7,462 nt of DNA from Candidatus Uhrbacteria bacterium (GTDB lineage: Bacteria; Patescibacteriota; Patescibacteriia; 2-12-FULL-60-25): the NCBI GenBank assembly GCA_023246415.1, contig JAHFIK010000032.1:1-7462 (forward strand), given 5' to 3'. Position 1 is the first letter of the stretch, and each line of letters starts with the position of its first letter. The notes under the pieces are model-generated. The model saw only the letters and a list, made by a program, of their open reading frames with translations. It was not told the origin of the DNA and ran no database searches. Positions 1-5,626 of the stretch are shown here, one piece after another. Made by a program: the position numbers and the translations under genes.

Positions 1-5
1 TCATC

Positions 6-34
6 TTGACGAAGAGGGCGAATTTTGATCTGAT
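6..34 (+). promoter_or_regulatory. Promoter of the 126-aa protein gene
   Basis: A sigma70-type promoter is readable: -35 TTGACG at 6-11, a 17-base spacer, and -10 TCTGAT at 29-34. A TG dinucleotide at 26-27 gives an extended -10. The predicted transcription start is near 41, about 50 bases before the ATG at 92. It was read by eye and not tested. Confidence 0.5.
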
Positions 35-42
35 GGGCGAGA

Positions 43-59
43 AATGACACGGTGTCATT
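43..59. promoter_or_regulatory. Palindrome at the predicted transcription start
   Basis: AATGACAC (43-50) and GTGTCATT (52-59) are perfect 8-base inverted arms around a single G. The site lies 2 to 18 bases past the predicted transcription start of the downstream gene. That position fits a repressor operator or a short hairpin at the 5' end of the mRNA. No cognate regulator is visible in the window. Confidence 0.4.
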
Positions 60-91
60 CGTACGTTGCAATACGCAGAAGGAGTATCAGT

Positions 92-472
92 ATGGAACTG
101 ACGACGGAGATGCTTGCGAGATTCGTGGGCGGTCAGGTGGAAATTCAGAATCCAGGTGAAGGATATATCTATCGCGGCGAGGTTCTGACGATCGGCGTGG
201 TGAATGATGATCTTACAGTGACATTCTCATGGCTTGCGAAAGGGGAAGGATACCCTCCACTGTCGACGTCATGGGTGAAGGATGATCGCCTCGACTATGC
301 GGCCGGCCTCTCGATCTATGCAGTGAGCAACATCGGCCCCAGTGGCGAGGACGTTGGCGGTGGCGACCGGATTTGCCTCAGGTCTCAAATCGTTGGCGAG
401 ACCGTGATCCTGTATCCGCCAGATGGAAGCAAGCTGGATCCAGCTGATGTAAAAGGCCTTCAGGTTGCGTGA
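92..472 (+). CDS. Small protein of unknown family (126 aa)
   Basis: I do not recognise the family. The start is set at ATG 92 because GGAG at 81-84 lies 7 bases upstream; an in-frame ATG at 44 has no such site and falls inside the palindrome. The protein has no signal peptide or membrane segment, so it is probably cytosolic. The sequence looks mostly beta-stranded: alternating hydrophobic stretches at about residues 13-18, 25-36 and 40-48, then 'ICLRSQIVGETVILYPP' at about 94-110. Residues 82-92 form a Gly/Asp/Glu-rich loop. An N-terminal helix (ELTTEMLARFVGG) precedes the sheet. It has a single cysteine (about 95), so no metal-binding pair. The gene stands alone, with its own promoter upstream and a hairpin terminator 27 bases after the stop. 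Coding status is well supported; the function is unknown. Confidence 0.8.
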   Translation: MELTTEMLARFVGGQVEIQNPGEGYIYRGEVLTIGVVNDDLTVTFSWLAKGEGYPPLSTSWVKDDRLDYAAGLSIYAVSNIGPSGEDVGGGDRICLRSQIVGETVILYPPDGSKLDPADVKGLQVA

Positions 473-498
473 ACTCGTTCACGCGTTTATTTCGATCT

Positions 499-530
499 AC
501 GAGCCCCACTCCTTGGGGCTCGTTTCGATG
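499..530 (+). terminator. Terminator after the 126-aa protein gene
   Basis: ACGAGCCCCA (499-508) pairs perfectly with TGGGGCTCGT (514-523) across a 5-base loop. A weak T-rich tail (TTCGATGTTG) follows. It sits 27 bases after the stop codon at 472. The stem is strong but the U-tract is poor. Confidence 0.65.
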
Positions 531-540
531 TTGTGGCACG

Positions 541-569
541 TTGACCGTTTTGACGAATGCGCGTAAAGA
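541..569 (+). promoter_or_regulatory. Promoter candidate of the NlpC/P60 gene
   Basis: TTGACC at 541-546, a 17-base spacer and TAAAGA at 564-569 form a plausible sigma70 promoter. The -35 is good and the -10 weak. Transcription would begin near 576, leaving a leader of about 20 bases that includes the ribosome binding site at 587-592. Confidence 0.4.
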
Positions 570-586
570 TTGGTGCGTGCATTTTT

Positions 587-592
587 GGAGGT
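587..592 (+). promoter_or_regulatory. Shine-Dalgarno GGAGGT fixing the start at 597
   Basis: GGAGGT lies only 4 bases before ATG 597. It decides the start against an in-frame TTG at 570, which has no ribosome binding site and would place this sequence inside the coding region. The gap is shorter than usual, as it is for the gene starting at 2776 on the other strand. Confidence 0.65.
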
Positions 593-596
593 CCTG

Positions 597-1202
597 ATGT
601 TCTTTCGTGCGGTTCATGATCGGTGTGCCGTTGATCTTTCTGCATTGAATCTTCCCATCTCGAATACTGAGGCGATCGATCTCCTGATTCGATCCGGGTA
701 CGTCCTTGTGACGGTCAATCTCGTTGCGCTCGTTCGGGCCTGTATTGGGACGTCCGAGTATCGAAGAGGGGCGAGGCTCGCTGAGGCTCCGGACGTCTTC
801 GATTGTTCATCGCTCATGAAGTGGGTCTATGCGCAACGCGGAATTTGGATCCCGAGGCGGACCATTCAGCAACGACGGTGCGGAGAGCCGGTTGAGCGTG
901 ATGATCTTCGAGCGGGGGATCTCGTGTTTACGACGGGTCACATTAATTACTATGACGATGATCCGGCGGATGGCGTGGGCCATGTCGGTCTCGCCACTGG
1001 CGAAGGGACGGTGGTCCATGCGGCGAATCGTCGCATCGGCATCGTTGAAACGGAGATCGATGTGTTCTTACGTGACGTCGAACTTCGCGGGATCCGTCGG
1101 ATCGTTCCACGTCCAGATCAAGTGTTCACCTTCCAAGTTCCGTTGAAACGCGAGATTGAAACCTCGGACGACTTCCGTTGGATCATCCTCCAGCGACTCT
1201 GA
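597..1202 (+). CDS. NlpC/P60-family cysteine peptidase without signal peptide
   Basis: Predicted papain-like cysteine peptidase of the NlpC/P60 type; known members cut peptide bonds in peptidoglycan stem peptides. The product has 201 aa. The catalytic cysteine is probably Cys70 in 'VFDCSSLMKWVY', the usual D-C-S-S helix start. The base is His129 in 'GVGHVGLATGEG', and the third polar residue is probably His141 in 'VVHAANRR'. A typical 'LRAGDLVF' strand at 104-111 precedes the histidine. Residues 1-60 form an N-terminal extension with a mildly hydrophobic stretch at about 36-50 ('VLVTVNLVALVRACI'). No classical signal peptide is seen, since the N-terminus 'MFFRAVHDRC' is followed by a polar segment. 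Secretion is therefore unclear: the enzyme may be cytosolic, leave by another route, or act on non-wall substrates. The family call is firm; substrate and location are inferred. Confidence 0.8.
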   Translation: MFFRAVHDRCAVDLSALNLPISNTEAIDLLIRSGYVLVTVNLVALVRACIGTSEYRRGARLAEAPDVFDCSSLMKWVYAQRGIWIPRRTIQQRRCGEPVERDDLRAGDLVFTTGHINYYDDDPADGVGHVGLATGEGTVVHAANRRIGIVETEIDVFLRDVELRGIRRIVPRPDQVFTFQVPLKREIETSDDFRWIILQRL

Positions 1203-1221
1203 CGACATGTAGATATCCTCT

Positions 1222-1265
1222 GGCCTGAACGTATGACATTGTCGTACAAGTAGGGCCTCTTTTTA
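1222..1265 (+). terminator. Possible terminator after the NlpC/P60 gene
   Basis: GGCC (1222-1225) can pair with GGCC (1254-1257). Inside it GTATGACA (1231-1238) pairs with TGTCGTAC (1240-1247), with one G-T. The tract TCTTTTTATT follows from 1258. The stem is interrupted, so this rests mainly on the T-tract and its position 20 bases after the stop. Confidence 0.45.
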
Positions 1266-1294
1266 TTCTCAAAGCAAACAGTAAAAGCGTCCGA

Positions 1295-1374
1295 ACCTAC
1301 GGACCCGTTCGACTCGCCTTCGCTGACTCAGGCTCGCTCAGGGCAGGCTCCACGGACATACGCACCTACGGACC
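1295..1374. repeat. REP-like spacer element with flanking direct repeats
   Basis: The 11-base word ACCTACGGACC occurs at 1295-1305 and again at 1364-1374. Between them, 1307-1350 holds GTTCGACTCGCCTT and then GGCTCGCTCAGGGCAGGCTC. This resembles the intergenic 'TTCGACT...GCTCAGGGCAGGCTC' words seen scattered in many bacterial genomes (recalled, not searched). A related word in the opposite orientation, GAGCCTGTCCCGA, is at 2218-2230. I see no gene in the spacer 1203-1440. Confidence 0.45.
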
Positions 1375-1428
1375 TATGATAAATGATAATCCACTTTTGT
1401 ATTCATTTTTTTTCTTGCTCAGTTGCGC

Positions 1429-1441
1429 TATACTTTAGACA
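1429..1441 (+). promoter_or_regulatory. -10 box directly before the start codon at 1441
   Basis: TATACT at 1429-1434 is a near-consensus -10. The -35 position (about 1406-1411) holds only a T-run, so the -35 is weak. A start point 7 bases after the -10 falls on the ATG at 1441, which implies a leaderless or nearly leaderless mRNA. No Shine-Dalgarno precedes the ATG, which agrees. Confidence 0.5.
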
Positions 1442-2187
1442 TGCACCGAGTTGGGAAGGCGGGATCACAGAAACGGAAGGTGGAACACGCGGGAAACGCC
1501 GCGCACAATCGTTCGAAGGGTTCTTCGAGCGGTCGGGCGAGGCGTGTTTTGTTTGCGTCAGAACATGCACCGGTGGAGGTCGAGAGCCTATATGCGCATC
1601 GACCAGTCACCAGTCACCAGTCACCAGTCACGAGGAAGAATGCGCCAGCTCGAGTAAAGAAAACTTTGAAGATAAAAGGCGTCCATCCGTATGTGCGGAC
1701 GATGTTCTTATCCCTGGGTGCTGGAACAGCGCTGTTGCTTGCGTCGACGTTGTATTACGTTCGAGTGTCTGCGGCGACAGCTCCGTTTCTGGAAGGGCAG
1801 ATGGTGACAAAAGAATCTGCTGCCGCTGTCGTGGTCACGACGTCGACAGATGTTGGACTTGAAACCGCGGATGCATCCGACGTGGGCGTTCCAATTAAAC
1901 CATTCCCTCGCGCCTATCTGCGGACGAAGGCGAAAGAAAAAGGATTTGATCCGGACTTACTTGAACGAATTGCGCACTGTGAAAGCAGTTGGCGGATGGT
2001 GAAGAATCAGAAATCAACGGCCGTTGGATTTTTTCAGATTCTCGATGGGACTGAACGGCTGACGCCGCAGTATAAAAATGGATTGAGCAAAGAAGATCCA
2101 TACGTGAATATCGATATGGCGCTTGCACTCTACGAGAAGTACGGGACCATCCCGTGGTACGAATCGAGAGATTGCTGGGAGAAGTAG
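1441..2187 (+). CDS. Membrane-anchored lysozyme/transglycosylase-like protein (248 aa)
   Basis: Predicted murein-cleaving enzyme with a C-terminal lysozyme-like (SLT or resuscitation-factor type) domain. Residues 1-85 are a basic, low-complexity cytosolic tail. Residues 86-107 (TMFLSLGAGTALLLASTLYY core) form one membrane helix. Residues 108-155 are a Thr/Ala/Val-rich linker and 156-248 the catalytic domain outside the cell. The likely catalytic acid is Glu181 in 'IAHCESSWR'. 'STAVGFFQI' (192-200) matches the G-x-x-Q-I motif of the fold, and 'GTIPWYESRDCW' (235-246) closes the domain. Cys180 and Cys245 could form a disulfide. At about 90 residues the domain is a minimal version. ATG 1441 was chosen because a -10 box lies just upstream; an in-frame TTG at 1423 would precede the predicted transcription start. 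Codons 55-64 are built from a 7-base tandem repeat, so the reading frame may be unstable. Activity is inferred. Confidence 0.8.
   Translation: MHRVGKAGSQKRKVEHAGNAAHNRSKGSSSGRARRVLFASEHAPVEVESLYAHRPVTSHQSPVTRKNAPARVKKTLKIKGVHPYVRTMFLSLGAGTALLLASTLYYVRVSAATAPFLEGQMVTKESAAAVVVTTSTDVGLETADASDVGVPIKPFPRAYLRTKAKEKGFDPDLLERIAHCESSWRMVKNQKSTAVGFFQILDGTERLTPQYKNGLSKEDPYVNIDMALALYEKYGTIPWYESRDCWEK
1603..1630 (+). repeat. Four tandem copies of CCAGTCA inside a coding region
   Basis: Perfect 7-base units at 1603-1609, 1610-1616, 1617-1623 and 1624-1630. They encode residues 55-64 (PVTSHQSPVT) of the lysozyme-like protein, in its cytosolic tail before the membrane helix. Seven is not a multiple of three, so gain or loss of one copy would shift the frame upstream of the enzyme domain. 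Confidence 0.85.
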
Positions 2188-2201
2188 AAGATAGAGGTTC
2201 A

Positions 2202-2295
2202 TTGCGTCGTCCGTCGGGAGCCTGTCCCGAAGAACTGAGGGATCGTTGCGTCGTTTCGGCCGGCCGACCCGACGCAACCACGCAACGACGCAACC
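2202..2295. repeat. Iterated ACGCAACC words with an inverted copy
   Basis: Three 8-base words lie in tandem: ACGCAACC (2272-2279), ACGCAACG (2280-2287) and ACGCAACC (2288-2295). The opposite orientation appears as GTTGCGTCGTT at 2245-2255, a perfect complement of 2284-2294, and as TTGCGTCGT at 2202-2210. A REP-like word, GAGCCTGTCCCGA, is at 2218-2230. The element lies just after the stop at 2187. No T-tract follows it, so it is not a standard terminator for that gene. Confidence 0.6.
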
Positions 2296-2297
2296 AG

Positions 2298-2340
2298 AAA
2301 AATGCGAACGCCCCGACGGAGAAAAGATTCCGTCGGGGCG
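2298..2340 (-). terminator. Terminator of the 144-aa protein gene
   Basis: CGCCCCGACGGA (2309-2320) and TCCGTCGGGGCG (2329-2340) form a perfect 12-bp stem with an 8-base loop. The stem begins two bases after the TAA stop of the minus-strand gene. On that strand it is followed by TTCGCATTTTTC. It may also stop plus-strand transcripts from the lysozyme-like gene, although that side has no T-tract. Its arm shares ACGCCCCGA with the tRNA terminator at 2858-2886. Confidence 0.7.
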
Positions 2341-2341
2341 A

Positions 2342-2776
2342 TTACGTTGTCGATGTCTGCGTATCGACGAGGGGGCTAAGGCGTGGCCACGCTTGTTTGG
2401 CAAACAGCGTGACGAGTTCGCCGAATTGGAGCGCGTTCTGGAGTTCGGTCAGGATTTCTGGCCGGCGAATCCGAGCGGGCGTTGGTGCGATGAGCGAGAG
2501 AAATATGCGCGCTTCTCCTTGAAGGGCGAGAAGCGCCTCGGTATTGATCTCGATCGCCTTCGATTTTTTTCCGCGCGTCCGTTTTGGAGCGGGGAGGACG
2601 GGAACGCCATCGATTTCTTGAACAGGATGGATGATCCCGTTCGGTTTTTGCGTGACGGCCTCAATGCGGCGGCAGAGGTTCAGGCACGGGACGATGAGCG
2701 TGGGGTAGGGACGATCTGTTCCAAGAATGGATTCGCAGAATGCGATGAACTCGAGAATTTGTGCGGTTGTAGCCAT
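2342..2776 (-). CDS. Protein of unknown family (144 aa)
   Basis: I do not recognise this protein. The start ATG (2776-2774) is supported by GGAGG (complement of 2780-2784) only 3 bases upstream. Residues 1-18 look helical ('TTAQILEFIAFCESILG'), followed by 'PYPTLIVPCLNLCRRIEAV' at about 24-41. Residues 64-73 are a basic patch ('PKRTRGKKSK'), and 74-96 and 105-135 are likely amphipathic helices. Three cysteines (14, 31, 35) show no zinc-site spacing. No signal peptide or clear membrane helix is present, so it is probably cytosolic; the basic patch could contact nucleic acid, but nothing proves it. The ribosome binding site, the terminator abutting the stop and a plausible promoter support a real gene. 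A long open frame on the opposite strand is rejected. Confidence 0.7.
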   Translation of the reverse strand: MATTAQILEFIAFCESILGTDRPYPTLIVPCLNLCRRIEAVTQKPNGIIHPVQEIDGVPVLPAPKRTRGKKSKAIEINTEALLALQGEARIFLSLIAPTPARIRRPEILTELQNALQFGELVTLFAKQAWPRLSPLVDTQTSTT

Positions 2777-2806
2777 GTGCCTCCAGACATAAGAAAGGGA
2801 CTCATC

Positions 2807-2837
2807 GTATTAGGCAGGATCTGGCCTGAGGCGTCAA
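2807..2837 (-). promoter_or_regulatory. Promoter candidate of the 144-aa protein gene
   Basis: On the minus strand, TTGACG (complement of 2832-2837) is followed after 17 bases by CCTAAT (complement of 2809-2814), or after 19 bases by TAATAC. The -35 is good and the -10 poor. It lies between the tRNA terminator and the gene, so the gene need not depend on read-through. Confidence 0.35.
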
Positions 2838-2857
2838 GGCGCGAACGATACCAACAA

Positions 2858-2886
2858 GAAACGCCCCGATTGAATCGGAGCGTTTC
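2858..2886 (-). terminator. Terminator of the tRNA-Gly unit
   Basis: On the minus strand GAAACGCTCCGATT is followed, after one C, by AATCGGGGCGTTTC. These arms are complementary with one G-U pair, and about 5 bases open to form the loop. TTTCTTGTT follows. The hairpin begins 4 bases past the encoded CCA of the tRNA. Confidence 0.7.
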
Positions 2887-2890
2887 CTTT

Positions 2891-2965
2891 TGGAGCGGGT
2901 AACGGGAGTCGAACCCGTATCTTATCCTTGGCAAGGACACATAATAGCCGCTATACGATACCCGC
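2891..2965 (-). tRNA. tRNA-Gly (anticodon GCC)
   Basis: A full 75-base cloverleaf is readable on the minus strand, including an encoded CCA (complement of 2891-2893). The acceptor stem GCGGGTA pairs with TACCCGC, with discriminator T. The anticodon stem TGTCC/GGATA, with one G-U, encloses the loop TTGCCAA, giving anticodon GCC, which reads GGC and GGU. The T arm is ACGGG-TTCGACT-CCCGT. The D arm is the weakest part: GTAT against TTAT leaves a T-T at its end, but the loop has the AGCGG pattern. The gene has its own promoter (3068-3096), a leader of about 95 bases and a terminator. Confidence 0.95.
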
Positions 2966-2975
2966 GCGGGGAGAG

Positions 2976-3048
2976 TGCGTAGTGCGTAGTACGTAGTCCG
3001 TCGGGTCCTGTGAGGGATCCAACGTCCGACGTACGACGAACGGCGCAC
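2976..3048. repeat. Iterated TGCGTAG words with a degenerate inverted copy in the tRNA leader
   Basis: Four 7-base words stand in tandem: TGCGTAG (2976-2982), TGCGTAG (2983-2989), TACGTAG (2990-2996) and TCCGTCG (2997-3003). The stretch 3026-3048 matches the reverse complement of 2982-3004 at 18 of 23 positions. The element lies within the predicted 5' leader of the tRNA transcript and would be removed on maturation. Confidence 0.5.
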
Positions 3049-3067
3049 GGTTCAGTTGTCGACGGGG

Positions 3068-3096
3068 ATACTAGCAAGACTCTCTAAAATGCGCAA
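3068..3096 (-). promoter_or_regulatory. Promoter of tRNA-Gly
   Basis: On the minus strand, TTGCGC (complement of 3091-3096), a 17-base spacer and TAGTAT (complement of 3068-3073) make a good sigma70 promoter. The start would be near 3061, giving a tRNA precursor leader of about 95 bases. Confidence 0.6.
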
Positions 3097-3114
3097 CGGG
3101 GCATCAGGAATCGT

Positions 3115-3190
3115 AACAATCAAGCAATCCAGCAATCAAACAGTCTCTTTCGCTGAAAGGATTGTTTGATTGCTGGATTGCTTGATTGTT
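3115..3190. repeat. Perfect 28-bp inverted repeat of CAATCMAG words
   Basis: The arms 3115-3142 and 3163-3190 are exact reverse complements over 28 bases. The left arm is three 8-base words, CAATCAAG, CAATCCAG and CAATCAAA (3117-3140). The 20-base spacer can itself form a small stem, CTTT (3147-3150) with AAAG (3156-3159). The element starts 20 bases after the stop of the large surface-protein gene, but no T-tract follows on either strand. It could block 3'-exonucleases or be a small mobile or passive repeat. Confidence 0.9.
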
Positions 3191-3209
3191 GTCGCTTACA
3201 ATCTCCCCC

Positions 3210-5603
3210 TTAGGATGACTGTCCCGCGATCATTTTCAACTTCTTCTTTTGAAGGATCTCTTTGAGGCGCTTCCCAGCACCGGTTGCCACGATGGCACCG
3301 CCTGCGGCGCCGAAGGGGGCCCAGCCAGGAACCTGGCCGCCAGTTGTTGTTGCGGATGCGCTCGCTGGCGGGGTCACTGTCCCTTTGGCGTGATCTAGGA
3401 TCGTGATCTCTTCTCCATTTCTTGCGAGCAAGGTGGGTGTGGCTTTACGCGGATCCGCAAACCCGATCGCTCGGATGCGATCACCTTTGGCGAGTCGCTT
3501 TGTTCGGAATCCGATGATCGCGGGCGTGTTGATGATGATGGGCGTGCCATCATCGGCATCAATCGCGAAGCTCGTGAGGTTGATCGTTCTGACAACGCCC
3601 TCCACGGTGGTGAGGCTCCATCCATCTTCTTCGGCGAGCGCGAGAAAATCGACGTCGCGGGTCACGGGCGGTGTCGAGGTCGCAAGGGAAATCCAAACGT
3701 CGTGTGTTCCCATGTGGAGTTCCGGTCCTTTTGCCGTGACCTTCAGTGTTCCGGTGAGTCGGACCGTGGATCCGAGTTGCGGGACGTGGAGATGTTTCGG
3801 GAGATAGACGATCAGTCCGCGCCCGTCCTCGGAGAGGAGTACGAACGCATTCGTCGATCCAAACAGTTTCGCGACAGATCCGGTGATTCCGGTAATTCGA
3901 GCGCGGATACTGTCAGAGGGATTATCAAACATAGCATCAAATGAAAGAGGAATGATGGGTTTGGCGGCAGTTGTTTTTGACGTTGTTTTCTTTGCGGGAG
4001 CGGTAGCTAAGGATTTTGTGGCCGTCGTCGAGGCCGTCGTCTTTTTTGTTACGGTCTTCTTCGTCGAGGTCGTTGTTGGAATTTGTAACGTTGTTGTGGC
4101 GGAGATTTTCGATGGCGTGGATTTTTTCGGAGTGGTCGTTTTCGTTGAAGTTCCTTTTTTCGTTGTCGTGGTCGCGACGGTTGTTGTGGGAGGTGTGATG
4201 ATGATGACGGCCGGTGACGTGATGGGCGTTACCGTTACCGGAATCGGAATGGGAAAGAAATTCGGCGCGCCTAGCGTGAGCGCGGTCGTGGTTCGCCAGA
4301 CATCGTCCGCATCACTGACATCTTTTGCCCAGGAGGTTCCTTTTGCGAGTGCTCCAAAGACAACGCGCTCAAGGATTGCGCCTGTTGGGTCGCGGAGACT
4401 GACTTCATCGCCGCTGTTATTCAGTTTTGGAGAGGGGAGCGTGATCACGAGAAACCCGGAAGCGGTCACGGGTGTTCCTGTTGGAATCGTGGTGATCTTT
4501 CCTTGTCCGTCATAGAGGAGGAGCGTGCGATCGGTTCCGGTTGCTGAGAGCGGCAGGGTGAGCTCAATCCACTCATCGCCACTGTCTGGATTGGAAACAA
4601 TTTCATTCAGTGCGACCGTGAGCGGTGGAGGCGGATCGACATCTGTTTCGGATGGCGTGGAGGTCGCTTCGTCATTGACGATGTCGTCTGTTGAGGTCGT
4701 GGAATCAAGAACAGTATCAGTGGATGTCGTCTCGGAGATTGTGGAGGTGGCGACGTCATCGATGAGATCGGCCTCTGCGTCTGATTCATGGCAGATCGTT
4801 TCAGATGCGTCAGCGGTCCCTGTTGTTTCTCGGCAGAGCGGATCGTTCGGATCGTCTTGCGGAGAGAGTATATCGTCGACAACCGTCTCTGGATCTTCGT
4901 GGCTCATGAGATCGTTTGAGGCGATGGTACAAGTGTCACAGAACCCAGGCGTTCCGGCATCGAGCACGCCTTCTTTAAATCCGTGAGAGGTGGTTGCGGT
5001 CGTCCATCCTTCCGCAGCATCGCCAATCGCGGTCGATGAGGCCCGGATCATTGAAGCGAATGTCGATCCGGATGTTCCTGCAAACGGCGCACCGCCATTT
5101 CCGGCGCGATCCATCGTCATTCCGGCCGCATCACGCAATTCGATTCCAAGTGCTGCATTCGATAGGGAGATGGTTGTTGTCGCAACGGCGATGGTTGAGG
5201 AAACGGCAGATCGACTGTCGCGCTCGGGATAATTCGCAATGAGATAGGTTCCTCCCGGACGAATTTCCGCATCCGATGGGAGGAAGATGGTTCGATTGCC
5301 TTCACCCGCGCCGCGCAACGACCATCCGCCAATGGTTGCGGTCGCATCACCGATATTCGCGAGTTCGATCCATTCATCGGCGAGGGATGCGCTCGATCCG
5401 GCCCACGCAACTTCTTCAATGAGGACGTGCGGCATGGGGTCAGGAAGTGAGCTCATGATCACTTCCTCCGCAGAGGCGCGCATCGGACTTGCAGATATCC
5501 ACGCGAGCGATAGGAGCGTTGTCGCGATGAGCGTGAGTATCCGCTTGATCATCTGTCGGCGGGTACGCAAAGCCGAGCGGTATTGGCGATGAAAGTCGCG
5601 CAT
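3210..5603 (-). CDS. Secreted surface protein with two lamin-tail-like and two OB-like domains
   Basis: Predicted exported protein of 797 aa if it starts at ATG 5603. An N-terminal signal peptide spans about residues 18-46, with basic 'MIKR', a hydrophobic core 'ILTLIATTLLSLAWISA' and a likely cut after 'ASA'. Domain 1 (about 58-195) has 'IEEVAWAGS...DEWIELANIG...IGGWSL', the lamin-tail (LTD) signature. An acidic Thr/Ser/Asp linker (222-325) contains four cysteines (222, 225, 257, 271). Domain 2 (328-447) repeats the pattern: 'LNEIVSNPDSGDEWIEL'. A Thr/Lys-rich linker (470-548) could cross the wall. Two OB-like segments follow (about 565-640 and 662-737). The end is a short hydrophobic stretch (758-777) and a basic tail 'KRLKEILQKKKLK', which resembles a C-terminal membrane anchor. 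Lamin-tail domains in bacteria are often extracellular and sometimes accompany nucleases, but no nuclease motif is seen here. The start is uncertain: ATG 5552 (780 aa) is equally possible and neither has a Shine-Dalgarno; ATG 5738 would read through an inverted repeat. Confidence 0.8.
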   Translation of the reverse strand: MRDFHRQYRSALRTRRQMIKRILTLIATTLLSLAWISASPMRASAEEVIMSSLPDPMPHVLIEEVAWAGSSASLADEWIELANIGDATATIGGWSLRGAGEGNRTIFLPSDAEIRPGGTYLIANYPERDSRSAVSSTIAVATTTISLSNAALGIELRDAAGMTMDRAGNGGAPFAGTSGSTFASMIRASSTAIGDAAEGWTTATTSHGFKEGVLDAGTPGFCDTCTIASNDLMSHEDPETVVDDILSPQDDPNDPLCRETTGTADASETICHESDAEADLIDDVATSTISETTSTDTVLDSTTSTDDIVNDEATSTPSETDVDPPPPLTVALNEIVSNPDSGDEWIELTLPLSATGTDRTLLLYDGQGKITTIPTGTPVTASGFLVITLPSPKLNNSGDEVSLRDPTGAILERVVFGALAKGTSWAKDVSDADDVWRTTTALTLGAPNFFPIPIPVTVTPITSPAVIIITPPTTTVATTTTKKGTSTKTTTPKKSTPSKISATTTLQIPTTTSTKKTVTKKTTASTTATKSLATAPAKKTTSKTTAAKPIIPLSFDAMFDNPSDSIRARITGITGSVAKLFGSTNAFVLLSEDGRGLIVYLPKHLHVPQLGSTVRLTGTLKVTAKGPELHMGTHDVWISLATSTPPVTRDVDFLALAEEDGWSLTTVEGVVRTINLTSFAIDADDGTPIIINTPAIIGFRTKRLAKGDRIRAIGFADPRKATPTLLARNGEEITILDHAKGTVTPPASASATTTGGQVPGWAPFGAAGGAIVATGAGKRLKEILQKKKLKMIAGQSS

Positions 5604-5626
5604 ATCGTTGGTTGATATTGGGATAA

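Noticed and set aside
570..596. TTG start at 570 for the NlpC/P60 gene
   Set aside because: It has no Shine-Dalgarno, whereas GGAGGT directly precedes ATG 597.
1603..1630. CRISPR-like array
   Set aside because: The units are 7 bases in direct tandem with no spacers, and no cas gene is present.
2246..2902. Long open frame on the plus strand opposite the 144-aa protein gene
   Set aside because: It runs through a terminator hairpin, the whole minus-strand gene, the tRNA terminator and the 3' end of the tRNA. The minus-strand gene has a ribosome binding site and a terminator, and this frame has neither.
2891..2965. tRNA-Gly as an integration site
   Set aside because: No second copy of the tRNA 3' end and no integrase gene were seen in the window.
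3115..3190. Rho-independent terminator for the surface-protein gene
   Set aside because: The hairpin is AT-rich and not followed by a T-tract on either strand, so it is listed as a repeat.
3883..4515. Val-rich 210-aa open frame antisense to the surface-protein gene
   Set aside because: It mirrors the Thr/Lys-rich linker and LTD domain 2 on the other strand. Its composition is a by-product of that low-complexity coding sequence, and no ribosome binding site precedes it.
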